Shown here one piece after another: positions 1 to 7,853 of a DNA stretch of 64,000 bases; within the stretch, counting starts at the first letter, position 1; every line of letters begins with the position of its first letter. The notes below the pieces were generated by a model, which did no database searches, was not told the origin of the DNA, and saw only the letters and a program-made list of their open reading frames with translations. A program made the translations under genes and the position numbers. Source of the DNA: an uncultured Oscillospiraceae bacterium (GTDB lineage: Bacteria; Bacillota; Clostridia; Oscillospirales; Acutalibacteraceae); assembly GCA_900541905.1 (NCBI GenBank), contig UQLQ01000003.1, positions 84,709 through 148,708 on the forward strand, in the 5' to 3' direction.

Positions 1-138
1 GACGGGATTGATAAAGCCAAACTCCCGCAAAGACGAGCGGAGTTTCGTGATCTGCTCCGGGGAATGGGTGCGGGCATTATTCACATAGGGTACCAGCTTG
101 GCAATCGGCACAAGCTGCATCTCGGTCGTTGTATTCAT
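1..138 (-). CDS. Phage DNA methylase with ParB-like N-terminus (partial, cut by window edge)
   Basis: Only the first 46 codons are in the window. They read like the ParB/Srx-type N-terminal domain (LVPYVNNARTHS, then an EQI-KL-SSLREFGFINP pattern) found at the front of many phage adenine-specific DNA methyltransferases. The methylase part itself would lie beyond base 1 and is not seen, so that half of the name is inference from the family and from the neighbouring phage metK. The ATG overlaps the stop of the upstream metK-like gene in an ATGA arrangement, so the two are probably translationally coupled. Confidence 0.7.
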   Translation of the reverse strand, partial: MNTTTEMQLVPIAKLVPYVNNARTHSPEQITKLRSSLREFGFINPV

Positions 139-920
139 CGCACCAGCCCCCATTCCGCAAATTTCTCAAAACCGCCAAGGCTCTGGATGTATCTCCGGGC
201 AGTCTCCACGATCTCAGCGTAGGGAACACCGTCCACCATATCGTCTCCGATGGCGCAGCACAGTTCCACAGGCTTTCCCGTTTCCTGCGCCTTCAGCCAT
301 GCGTAGATGTTTACGCTTACATCCGCTTTGGACAGGTCTTTGCCGTGAAGGCCGCCGCCCGTCACGGAATCGGCCATGTCGCTGCCCAGCTTCCGGTTGG
401 TCGCGCCGGAATCCACATCCGTGCCGCCCGCCCAGGCACCCAGAGGATTGACCTCGGCGGTAGGATACAGCTTTTGCAGTCCCTCTGTGGGCGCATTGCT
501 CTGGCAGAGGACCAGCCTTGCCTCGTCAATGATGTATTTCCCATCCGAGGGGTAAGTGTGATACACACTTTTCGCGATCTCACAGAGGGCTTTCTGTTCC
601 TCCGTGACCGGTACCCCTTTGAAGATGCCGTTGTCACCACAGCGGATTCCTTCTGCCTGATTCCCGGCAAGGTGTCCGTCCTGCGGCACTTCCACATAGT
701 CCGTGTGCAGGTTTCCGGCAATGCGCTTCACGATGGTATCCACTTCATCCGGCGGGATGTGTACGGAACTCTCCGCAATGATGTGGCAGACGCCGTGACC
801 GATGAGGACCTCCACAGCGATCCTGGGATTTTCTTCTTTCCTGTACGCCGCATCCACCAGAGCGCCGGCGATACGGTCCGCCACCTTATCCGGGTGGCAC
901 GGATTTACTTTCTCAAACAT
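135..920 (-). CDS. Phage-type S-adenosylmethionine synthetase (short MetK)
   Basis: The 261-residue product resembles methionine adenosyltransferase, which makes SAM from methionine and ATP. It opens with the MetK signature HPDKVADRIAGALVDA, has a GDNGIF element in place of the usual GDQG motif, and a glycine-rich GGGLHGKDLSKAD near residue 195 that matches the conserved GGGAFSGKDxxKVD loop. Cellular MetK is about 380-400 residues, so this is a clearly shortened form. It lies between the terminase small subunit gene and a methylase gene, which suggests it supplies SAM for phage DNA methylation (inference). Start chosen at the ATG after AAGGGGTGAAGTC. Whether the short form is active cannot be judged here. 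Confidence 0.8.
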   Translation of the reverse strand: MFEKVNPCHPDKVADRIAGALVDAAYRKEENPRIAVEVLIGHGVCHIIAESSVHIPPDEVDTIVKRIAGNLHTDYVEVPQDGHLAGNQAEGIRCGDNGIFKGVPVTEEQKALCEIAKSVYHTYPSDGKYIIDEARLVLCQSNAPTEGLQKLYPTAEVNPLGAWAGGTDVDSGATNRKLGSDMADSVTGGGLHGKDLSKADVSVNIYAWLKAQETGKPVELCCAIGDDMVDGVPYAEIVETARRYIQSLGGFEKFAEWGLVR

Positions 921-924
921 GACT

Positions 925-1473
925 TCACCCCTTCCTTGCCCGGAGCAGACGCTCCATCAAATCATCCTGGGGAGAAACCTCCCCGTAATCGGTGCTACAG
1001 TTTTCCTTCACAATCTGGAAGATCTCATTCCAGAGCCGCACCGCCTGGTTCATGTAGTTGATGCCGATGTTGATGAACGGGGACGGGATCGGCTTCTGGG
1101 TAGTCGGGTGCTTGGAGAGGAAGCCCATGCGGTTGGTCATCTCCTCGCACTGAATCCAGCGGGCGCTGCACATGGCGTACCTCTCCAATAGCTGGGGAGA
1201 CACCTTCGCCGCACAGCCCACCTTTTTCAGCCACTCCCAGGTTTCCGTGTATATTTCTTCCGCCTGGAGCGTGCTTCCGTCACGCTGCTCGGCAGAGAGG
1301 AACTCATGGGGCTTTGGCATATCGACACCCTCGACTTCGGGAATGTCCAGCACTTCCAGCCTGCGTCCGCCCGGATTGCCGTTCTCGGCTTTCTCCCTGA
1401 CAGCGGATTTCTTCCTTCCCGCACCGGGTCTCGCACCGCCGCGCCCGCCTGTGTTATTGGATTTTGTCGGCAT
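925..1473 (-). CDS. Phage terminase small subunit (P27 family)
   Basis: A 182-residue protein with a basic, glycine-rich N-terminus (GGARPGAGRKK) that is typical of P27-type terminase small subunits, followed by a helical segment containing TETWEWLKKVG and INYMNQAVRLWNEI. The small subunit recognises phage DNA and recruits the large subunit for packaging. AAAGGGGTGAG lies 3-4 bases before the ATG. It sits just upstream of metK with only a 4-base gap. The large subunit gene is not in the window and would be expected beyond the left edge. Confidence 0.85.
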   Translation of the reverse strand: MPTKSNNTGGRGGARPGAGRKKSAVREKAENGNPGGRRLEVLDIPEVEGVDMPKPHEFLSAEQRDGSTLQAEEIYTETWEWLKKVGCAAKVSPQLLERYAMCSARWIQCEEMTNRMGFLSKHPTTQKPIPSPFINIGINYMNQAVRLWNEIFQIVKENCSTDYGEVSPQDDLMERLLRARKG

Positions 1474-1616
1474 TTTCTCACCCCTTTCCTCGAAAAAATA
1501 AGCAGCCGTAGCCGGCCGCCCTTAATTACCCTTTTGATTTCGCCTTTTTCGCACGCGAGACCCCGCGCCCGTTCCCACAGGACAGAGCCGTAGAGATTTT
1601 GACCGCCCCTGGGGCT

Positions 1617-1976
1617 TTAGTGATTGTGCCAGCGGTCCCCACGTTCTGCATGAATTTTCGCATGACAAGAAGAACATAAGGACATCAGATTCGTTTCGCT
1701 GTGATCACCGCCCTCTGCCAGAGGCTTGATGTGATGCACCTGCTCCGCTTTTACGAGCCTGCCTTCCCGTTGGCACCGCTCACACAGCGGGTGTGCATTC
1801 ATGTACCGGTCGCGGATGCGTTTCCATGCCCGTCCGTACCTGCGCTTGGCTACCGGGTCCCGGTCGTACTTTTCGTACCGTTGATTCTCCAGCTTCTGAT
1901 GTTCCTCACAGAACCTGCCATCCGTCAGCTTGGGACAGCCGGGGTAAGAACACGGCCGCTTTGGTTTCCTTGGCAT
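1617..1976 (-). CDS. HNH endonuclease (phage)
   Basis: A 119-residue HNH nuclease. It has an N-terminal CxxxxC...C zinc-type element (CSYPGCPK...CEEH), a CxxC pair (CERC), the HHIKPLAEGGDH core, the asparagine in ETNLMSLC, and the closing SCHAKIHAE. In many tailed phages an HNH protein beside the terminase genes is needed for efficient DNA packaging, which fits its place just before the terminase small subunit. The ATG at 1976 is chosen over one 7 codons upstream because a near-perfect GGAGGAGGTGA lies just in front of it. Confidence 0.9.
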   Translation of the reverse strand: MPRKPKRPCSYPGCPKLTDGRFCEEHQKLENQRYEKYDRDPVAKRRYGRAWKRIRDRYMNAHPLCERCQREGRLVKAEQVHHIKPLAEGGDHSETNLMSLCSSCHAKIHAERGDRWHNH

Positions 1977-2105
1977 CGGCTCACCTCCTCCAGGCATAAA
2001 GAAAGCCCCACAGGATTTCTCCCATGAGGCTGGCTGTCTTTATGCAGTTTTCGATGTTACTATCGTACCATGTCCAAATGGAAACTTCATCTCACAAAGT
2101 GGACA

Positions 2106-2567
2106 TCAGGCTTTTCCAAACAGGAGGATAGTCAGACGCTCCAGCGCCCGGTTCTTCCTGCGGTATGCGGAAGCCCGTTCAATCTGGAAATAGTCCGCCA
2201 CATCGTCAGCGGCATTACTTCCGTACTGGTTGTCCTCACCATAGAACGCTTCCAGCACATACCGCTCATCCTCCGTCAGTTCTTCCCAGGCTGGGACGAA
2301 CCACGCCATGTATTCCACCGCCTGCCGGTATCGTTCCTTTAAAACATCGATCTCCTCAATGCCCTTGACGATCCTCTCCTCTGAAGCCTGCGGATTATGG
2401 CTGTGGGGCATACCGTCAAGCTGCGGGCTGCTGACGCCTTCCATTTTCTCATAGGCGCTTTTGATTTCGTCATCCGTGTGGCCGATAATAAATTTCATGC
2501 TGCCGTAATCCTTCAATGCGTCCACAGCAGCCGACCGTTTATCAAGATACTTCCAGATAATGCTCAT
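2106..2567 (-). CDS. Phage sigma-like transcriptional regulator (DUF1492/ArpU-like)
   Basis: A 153-residue protein. Its C-terminal third looks like a sigma-70 region 4 type helix-turn-helix: LTEDERYVLEAFY, then VADYFQIERASAYRRKNRALERL. Proteins of this kind sit directly before the HNH/terminase genes in Clostridia phages and are thought to switch on late genes, and the position here is the same. The N-terminus (YLDKRSAAVDALKDYGSMKF) is characteristic of the family as I know it. The start at 2567 follows GGAGGTACCGGGT. The exact family label is from memory, but the HTH is visible. Confidence 0.65.
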   Translation of the reverse strand: MSIIWKYLDKRSAAVDALKDYGSMKFIIGHTDDEIKSAYEKMEGVSSPQLDGMPHSHNPQASEERIVKGIEEIDVLKERYRQAVEYMAWFVPAWEELTEDERYVLEAFYGEDNQYGSNAADDVADYFQIERASAYRRKNRALERLTILLFGKA

Positions 2568-2652
2568 ACCCGGTACCTCCAATCAAAGATTTTTTATTTC
2601 CCCCGGATTTTCACAGATTGTCTTTGATTGGCTCTTGTTTTCATGGCTTGGC

Positions 2653-4017
2653 TCAGATTTTCAAATCAGCTTTCACGGCTTCGATCAACGCAGCCTGTGT
2701 GGTGTCCTTTTCCGCCAGGGCTTTCATGATCCGCTCGTCAATCGTACCTTTCGTGATGATATGCTGCACCACCACGGTATCGGACTGCTGCCCCTGCCGC
2801 CAGAGACGGGCGTTGGTCTGCTGGTAAAGTTCCAGGGACCAGGTCAGTCCAAACCATACAAGGGTGGAACCTCCGCTTTGAAGGTTCAACCCGTGTCCCG
2901 CCGATGCCGGGTGGATCAGAGCCACTGGAAGTTCCCCGGCGTTCCACCTGCGGATGCTTTCCGAAGAATCCAGCCTGGAAAACGGAATCTTCAGCTTATG
3001 GAGCCGCAACCTGATCTGTTCCAGGTCGTGCCGGAACCAGTAAGCCACCAGGAGCGGTTTCCCTCCCATACTCTCGATGATATCCTCCAATGCATCCAGT
3101 TTCCGGTCATGGATGGCGATGGTCTCTCCGCTATCCGTGTATACCGCACCGTTCGCCATCTGGGACAGCTTCCCGGAAAGGGCTGCGGCATTGGCGGCGG
3201 TTATTTCCCCGTCCGGGAGCTGCAGCAGAAGATCCCGCTTGAAGGAAACATAGCGTTGCGTTTCCTTCTCAGAGAGATACACCTCATAGCCGGAGGAAAC
3301 GAACTGTGGCATCTGCAGGTAATCCGTGGATTTCATAGAAATCGTGATGTCGGAGATCAGCCGGTAGATCTGTTCCTCTGCCCCAGGAAGTGGCTTATAA
3401 GAAAACACCACCTGCCCATTGCGTTTGTCTGGCAGGAAGAACCGGGTGCGGTACTGGCCGATGAACCTCCCCAGCCGCTGTCCCATATCCAATAACTTGA
3501 ACTCAGCCCACAGGTCCATCAGCCCGTTGCTGCTGGGCGTCCCGGTCAGTCCCACGATCCGTCCCACCTTCGGCCGCACCTTCATCATGGCACGGAACCG
3601 CTTGGACTGGTGATTCTTGAAAGAGGATAACTCATCAACCACCACTATGTCGTAATCAAAGGGAATGCCGCTTGCCTCCACCAGCCACTGCACGTTCTCC
3701 CGGTTGATGATGTAAATATCGGCCTGCCGTCTCAGCGCCGCCAGCCGCTCCGCCTCTGTTCCCACAGCCACGGAATAAATCAGGCTGCCCAGGTGGTCCC
3801 ACTTTTCAATCTCCGCCGGCCAGGTATCCCGTGCTACACGGAGGGGTGCAATCACGATGGCTTTGTGGATCTCAAAGCGATCAAACAGCAGGTCGTTCAA
3901 AGCGGTCAGGGTAATGCTCGTCTTGCCAAGCCCCATCGACAAAAGCACCGCCGCAATGGGGTGTGTCTCGATATACTCCGTGGCATATTTCTGATACTCA
4001 TGTGGACTGTATTTCAT
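2653..4017 (-). CDS. Phage SNF2/DEAD-type helicase
   Basis: A 454-residue superfamily 2 helicase. Motif I is MGLGKTS (about residues 28-34), motif II is VVDELSSFK (about 126-134), GLTGTPSSN is motif III, and the C-terminal lobe holds HPASAGHGLNLQSGG and the QTNARLWRQGQ motif typical of SNF2-like proteins. It is the compact phage form, with no extra DNA-binding domain. It overlaps the upstream VRR-NUC gene by 20 bases, so helicase and nuclease are co-expressed and may act together in recombination or replication. Confidence 0.9.
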   Translation of the reverse strand: MKYSPHEYQKYATEYIETHPIAAVLLSMGLGKTSITLTALNDLLFDRFEIHKAIVIAPLRVARDTWPAEIEKWDHLGSLIYSVAVGTEAERLAALRRQADIYIINRENVQWLVEASGIPFDYDIVVVDELSSFKNHQSKRFRAMMKVRPKVGRIVGLTGTPSSNGLMDLWAEFKLLDMGQRLGRFIGQYRTRFFLPDKRNGQVVFSYKPLPGAEEQIYRLISDITISMKSTDYLQMPQFVSSGYEVYLSEKETQRYVSFKRDLLLQLPDGEITAANAAALSGKLSQMANGAVYTDSGETIAIHDRKLDALEDIIESMGGKPLLVAYWFRHDLEQIRLRLHKLKIPFSRLDSSESIRRWNAGELPVALIHPASAGHGLNLQSGGSTLVWFGLTWSLELYQQTNARLWRQGQQSDTVVVQHIITKGTIDERIMKALAEKDTTQAALIEAVKADLKI

Positions 4018-4279
4018 CTACGATCCCTCCGATCTGTTTCTCATCATCCAGCACATACACCTTAAAGCCCAACCGCCGAAGGAGCCTGTGCCTGGAAAGC
4101 TGCAGGGGCCTCGGTTTTTCCCCCGGTGCTTTTACCTCCACAAAGCCGATGTGTCCACCCGGCATCAGCACTAAGCGGTCGGGCATCCCGGCAAATCCAG
4201 GAGAGGTAAATTTCGGTGCGATACCGCCTGCCGCTTTTACGGCTTTTGCCAGGTTCTGCTCAATCTGCCGTTCCCTCAT
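3998..4279 (-). CDS. VRR-NUC domain nuclease (phage)
   Basis: A 93-residue stand-alone VRR-NUC protein of the PD-(D/E)xK superfamily. The catalytic pattern is visible as GMPDRLVL (aspartate), FVEVKAPGE (E-x-K), and Q..R.. in the last helix. These small proteins are likely Holliday junction or flap nucleases. The start at 4279 follows GGAGGGAAT. An in-frame start 66 codons upstream would run backwards through the preceding gene and is rejected. The gene overlaps both neighbours, as is usual in this phage module. Confidence 0.85.
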   Translation of the reverse strand: MRERQIEQNLAKAVKAAGGIAPKFTSPGFAGMPDRLVLMPGGHIGFVEVKAPGEKPRPLQLSRHRLLRRLGFKVYVLDDEKQIGGIVDEIQST

Positions 4280-4778
4280 ATTCCCTCCATAACATCTCGA
4301 ATGCTTCCACTGCTCCGCTGCAGGCGCCGATACGGCCAAGATACCGTACAATGACATCATGTTCCGCCAGGACCGGGAACTCGAAGTCGTAAAGCATATC
4401 CCGGACAAAATCTCCGCATGGCGTGGCATCCGCCTCGAAGTTCCTCGCCCAGCGGAAGAACGGGCTGGGATTGTCATTGATTTCCCGTGTCAGCTCAATG
4501 CGGTACTTCCAGTTCAGGCTGTTCGGATTCACGGGCCGGTATCCGGCAAGCAGCATAGCGTCCTTGAATTCGTTGTTGGTGAGGTAAACACCCGTGTCAT
4601 GTTCCAGCAGGTGTTTCATCCCGTAACTCGTGTGTCCCTGCAGGATCTTCTTCCCGGCTTGGATATTCTTTCTGATCCATCCGTCAACCGCTGTAATCAC
4701 ATCATCCTCACGATCCGTGATCAGCGCCCCATCGGTAAATCCGTTCTCATTCGTATAAGGTCTTCCGTTCCTGATCAT
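4260..4778 (-). CDS. Conserved phage protein with YozE/SAM-like C-terminus
   Basis: A 172-residue protein. Residues about 105-170 (SPFFRWARNFEAD...GDFVRDMLYDFEFPVLAEHDVI) look like the YozE-type sterile-alpha-motif-like fold. The N-terminal part (NGRPYTNENGFTDGA) is a recognisable phage block without a known function to me. It sits between the VapE primase/helicase and the VRR-NUC/SNF2 pair, which suggests a role in DNA replication or recombination, but this is only context. No catalytic motif is visible. Confidence 0.6.
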   Translation of the reverse strand: MIRNGRPYTNENGFTDGALITDREDDVITAVDGWIRKNIQAGKKILQGHTSYGMKHLLEHDTGVYLTNNEFKDAMLLAGYRPVNPNSLNWKYRIELTREINDNPSPFFRWARNFEADATPCGDFVRDMLYDFEFPVLAEHDVIVRYLGRIGACSGAVEAFEMLWREYEGTAD

Positions 4779-4779
4779 T

Positions 4780-5073
4780 TCCGATTTCTCCTTTCAACGT
4801 TGTCCCGTCCAGTCCTTGTCCACAGAGCCTGTCCACAGCAAAACCCTTGAAATCACTGCGTTTTTTCCAGTTCTGCGGACAAGTGGACGAAAAAATCCCT
4901 TACGCGCGAAATACGCGCATTCGCCCGTGTGCAGGACGGGTTCTATCATATAAAACTCCATATTTTTGTCTTTTATAGTTTTTTCTGTCCAGTTGTCCAC
5001 AAAATTACAGAAATCCCTTGTGCTGGCTGCGTTTTCCGGCCATGGACAACCCCCCGGACAGGTGATGGACGGG
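4780..5073. other. Non-coding gap with DnaA-box-like repeats
   Basis: This gap breaks an otherwise tightly packed phage operon. It holds TTGTCCACA at 4816-4824 and 4993-5001 (one base from the DnaA box TTATCCACA), TGTCCACA at 4830-4837, and further TCCA/GGACAA repeats at 4877-4890 and around 5040-5085. It could be a replication origin, or decayed coding sequence in which the repeats were a repeated peptide. No ORF here has credible composition. Confidence 0.4.
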
Positions 5074-7416
5074 TCAGGTTGTCCTCGTATATACACGCTG
5101 CCGGCCATAGATGGGGAGCATCTGCCGCATCCCGCATTTCTCCCAGCCCTCGATCCGCACCATAATGGCAGATATGGCATAGGAGTCCGAGGGGCGCATC
5201 TCCTCCTTGCTTTTGCCGAAGCATTCGCACCAGATCTCGATGTTGCTCACGGTCTGCCGCTTTACAGTACCCTCAGCCCTGGTCGGATCGTCAATATCTC
5301 GGATATACTCCCTGCGCCTGTAATAATCCATGCTGTCCCAATCATCGGGAAGAAGCATATCCAGATAATTCCGCACGATGCCCTCGCGGTCGTCCTGCTC
5401 CATCGCTTCCCGCTGTTCCTGCCTGGCGTAAGCCTCAAGGTCAGCATCAAGATACAGCTTTTCTCCCGACCTGGCGATCTCGGCGACCTCCGCCCATATC
5501 TGCCGGACCACCTCGGCGGTCATTTCCCAGGGCTTGCACTTTCCCTGGCCGGTAACCTTGACGTTCCAGAACCTGCGGTTTCCGGTAATATCGCGGAGAT
5601 ACCCGTTCTCGCTGTTGGTCGTGCCGAAGAACACACATTGCCTTGGGTGCGGAGTCACCCTCCGCCCAAAACTGGCGCGGTATTTGTCGTCCTGTCTGGA
5701 AATAAAGGCTTTGACCTTGTCGATGTCCGCCTTTTTCATGCCCGCAAGTTCGCCGATCTCCAGAATCCAGTACCCCTGCAGTTTCTCAGCGGCTGTTTTA
5801 TCGTTCATGTCAGAAAGGGCAAGGCTGTCTGAGAACCACTCCCCACCAAGGGCGGAAATGAGGGTGCTTTTGCCAATACCTTGAGCCCCGTTTAAAACAA
5901 TCATGTTGTCAAACTTGATGCCGGGATAATGTACCCTCATATACGCTGCGCACAGCGACTTCCTGGTGACCGCCCTGACATAGCGGTTGTCCTCCGCACC
6001 GAGATAATCGATCAGCACGGTCTCTGCCCGCCTGACCTTATCCCATGGCGGAAGGGACTCGAACATTTCCCGGATCGGGTGATAGGAACGGTCGTCCGTC
6101 ACCTTGGTAACTGCGATACGGTAATTACGTTCTGAAAACGAGCCATAATGGGAATCTACAAAACTGATGAGCTGCGCGTCATCCGCATCCCGCCAGAACC
6201 TTGCCGGATGTTTCCATGGCACCTCGCCTTTGATCTCCATGCCGTCTGCCAGCTGATTGAACACGATGCCCTTAAGGTTTGGATCATTCTCCATAATCAG
6301 GGTAATGTTGTGGAGGTTGTTTTTTAACACCATAGAACGAGACTCATACTCCAGCTTTTTCTTCCAGGTATCGTCCCCGTCCGTGAAACAGAAGTCCGTT
6401 TCTGCCGCCTGCTGCTTTTTCTCAAGGAGCAGCATTTTGACCGTCTCGTCCCTGCTGGCAAAATCCGCCATCGCACGGAACGTCTTCTTCTCGTCCTCAT
6501 CGCCAAAGAGATGGATGCGAACAATGTCAAAGGCGCTGCACAGCTTCAGATATGCCGGGTCTTTGGCGTGGTGGCTGTATACAAATTTGCCGCCCTCCTT
6601 GATCTCCACACCCGGCTGGCTGCTCGACTCCTTAAAGCGGTAGCGTGTCCCATCCGCTGAAAGCTCATAAATGTCACTCAGGAATTTTTCCATGGCGAGG
6701 TTTATAGGAAAGTAGGCGTTATTGAAAACTCCAACAATACCTTCCTTTTCCAGCGGATCTGCCTGTTTCTTATCCCCGATCCCCTTCGCCCGGCTCTCCC
6801 TGGAGGAGGTAGGCAGCCTGGTAGGGTCTGTCCATTCCGGATGCGCCGACAGGATTTCGTCCGGGTCAAGCCACGGCCCGTCCGTCTCCTTATAGACAAA
6901 CTCCCCGTTGGCCGGTGTGCTGGGCCAGTACATGAGCTGGTTGGGCAGGTAGGAGCATTCATCAAAATAGTCCATGCCCAGGGACTGGGCCAGGTATCTT
7001 GCCACCGCCACATACTCCTCCGGCGTTACATCCCTCGTCAGGGGAACCAGTATCCGCACCCGCGGCGTCTCCGGCGTGTGGCTGTGGGTGCTGTAGAGGA
7101 TGGAGGTGTAGGGAACCCGGCGTTCATAGTCCTCCAGGAATTCCGCCTCGATCCGGTCCCCGTCCAGCGTTACCATGGACCGGGAGACCACCGTGTCGAT
7201 CTTGCGCCTCCCGTCCTTTAGCACGCCAGCTACAATGCCGCCGTGGTCCTTCGCGGCGTCCCGTTTCGACCTGGGGAGCCGGGCGTATTCCTCTGCGGAC
7301 TCCGTTGTGCGGATTGTCACTTTCAGCCGTTCCTTCAAAGCGGAGAGTTCGATCTTCTTGTTCGTCAACTGTTTCGTGCTGCGGCTGTTGGCGCAGGCAA
7401 TGTTTAATTCGCGCAT
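5074..7416 (-). CDS. VapE-type primase/helicase (virulence-associated E family)
   Basis: A 780-residue replication protein. The N-terminal 200 residues (SMVTLDGDRIEAEF...ILYSTHSHTPETPRVRILVPL) resemble archaeo-eukaryotic-type primase domains of the BT4734 kind. The C-terminal half is the VapE ATPase, with Walker A GAQGIGKST at residues 509-517, a Walker B-like WILEIGEL, and sensor FFGTTNSENGYLRD followed by GNRRFW. It probably primes and unwinds phage DNA for the family A polymerase two genes upstream. Start chosen at 7416 after GGAGGAGATGCC; an upstream in-frame start at 7524 would run deep into the previous gene. The two genes overlap by 13 bases. Confidence 0.88.
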   Translation of the reverse strand: MRELNIACANSRSTKQLTNKKIELSALKERLKVTIRTTESAEEYARLPRSKRDAAKDHGGIVAGVLKDGRRKIDTVVSRSMVTLDGDRIEAEFLEDYERRVPYTSILYSTHSHTPETPRVRILVPLTRDVTPEEYVAVARYLAQSLGMDYFDECSYLPNQLMYWPSTPANGEFVYKETDGPWLDPDEILSAHPEWTDPTRLPTSSRESRAKGIGDKKQADPLEKEGIVGVFNNAYFPINLAMEKFLSDIYELSADGTRYRFKESSSQPGVEIKEGGKFVYSHHAKDPAYLKLCSAFDIVRIHLFGDEDEKKTFRAMADFASRDETVKMLLLEKKQQAAETDFCFTDGDDTWKKKLEYESRSMVLKNNLHNITLIMENDPNLKGIVFNQLADGMEIKGEVPWKHPARFWRDADDAQLISFVDSHYGSFSERNYRIAVTKVTDDRSYHPIREMFESLPPWDKVRRAETVLIDYLGAEDNRYVRAVTRKSLCAAYMRVHYPGIKFDNMIVLNGAQGIGKSTLISALGGEWFSDSLALSDMNDKTAAEKLQGYWILEIGELAGMKKADIDKVKAFISRQDDKYRASFGRRVTPHPRQCVFFGTTNSENGYLRDITGNRRFWNVKVTGQGKCKPWEMTAEVVRQIWAEVAEIARSGEKLYLDADLEAYARQEQREAMEQDDREGIVRNYLDMLLPDDWDSMDYYRRREYIRDIDDPTRAEGTVKRQTVSNIEIWCECFGKSKEEMRPSDSYAISAIMVRIEGWEKCGMRQMLPIYGRQRVYTRTT

Positions 7417-7838
7417 GGCATCTCCTCCAATTCCTCCGTAAAATACCGCACCGGTATGTTCTTCTTTTCCGCTTTCGCAATCTCTGCCCGCATCCCCGAT
7501 GATATGACGCTGCCGAACACCCACACCTGCTCACATTTTGTGAGCAGCACCATTCCCATGAACAGGGCAAGTTCCCGCTCTGCTGGGACGGCGTCATCCA
7601 TGAACTGCGGATAGAGCAGGTGAGGGGTAATGGGAATACAGGTATTCCGTACCGCAAAGCGGCTGTATGCCCTTGCCATGTTCACGTTCCGTTCCACATC
7701 ACCAGCGTAGGGAGAGCATATATAGACCAGAGGCCGGTATACACGCCTTGCCGATTTTTCCGCTTTCTCAATATTGACAAGGGCTTCATAGACCGTTGGG
7801 TCATAGTAGCCCTCGCTGTTATATTTGTTAATACCCAT
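7404..7838 (-). CDS. DUF4406-like / nucleoside deoxyribosyltransferase-like phage protein
   Basis: A 144-residue protein with YICSPYAGDVERNVNMARAYSRF and a C-terminal CEQVWVFGSVISSGMRAEIAKA. These features recall DUF4406 and the nucleoside 2-deoxyribosyltransferase-like fold, which may act in nucleotide salvage or modification. No catalytic role can be proved from sequence alone. The ATG at 7838 follows AAGGAGGTGCAGCCT; the GTG three codons upstream lies inside that ribosome binding site. It lies between the DNA polymerase and VapE genes. Confidence 0.6.
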   Translation of the reverse strand: MGINKYNSEGYYDPTVYEALVNIEKAEKSARRVYRPLVYICSPYAGDVERNVNMARAYSRFAVRNTCIPITPHLLYPQFMDDAVPAERELALFMGMVLLTKCEQVWVFGSVISSGMRAEIAKAEKKNIPVRYFTEELEEMPCAN

Positions 7839-7853
7839 AGGCTGCACCTCCTT

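Noticed and set aside
2560..3495. Long plus-strand open frame of 311 codons
   Set aside because: It lies entirely over the SNF2 helicase gene on the other strand, has no ribosome binding site, and shows no domain; it is a shadow caused by GC-rich codon use.
4794..5180. 128-codon minus-strand ORF over the gap after vapE
   Set aside because: It overlaps the end of vapE in another frame and has no ribosome binding site; the VD-WT-like pieces come from the DNA repeats.
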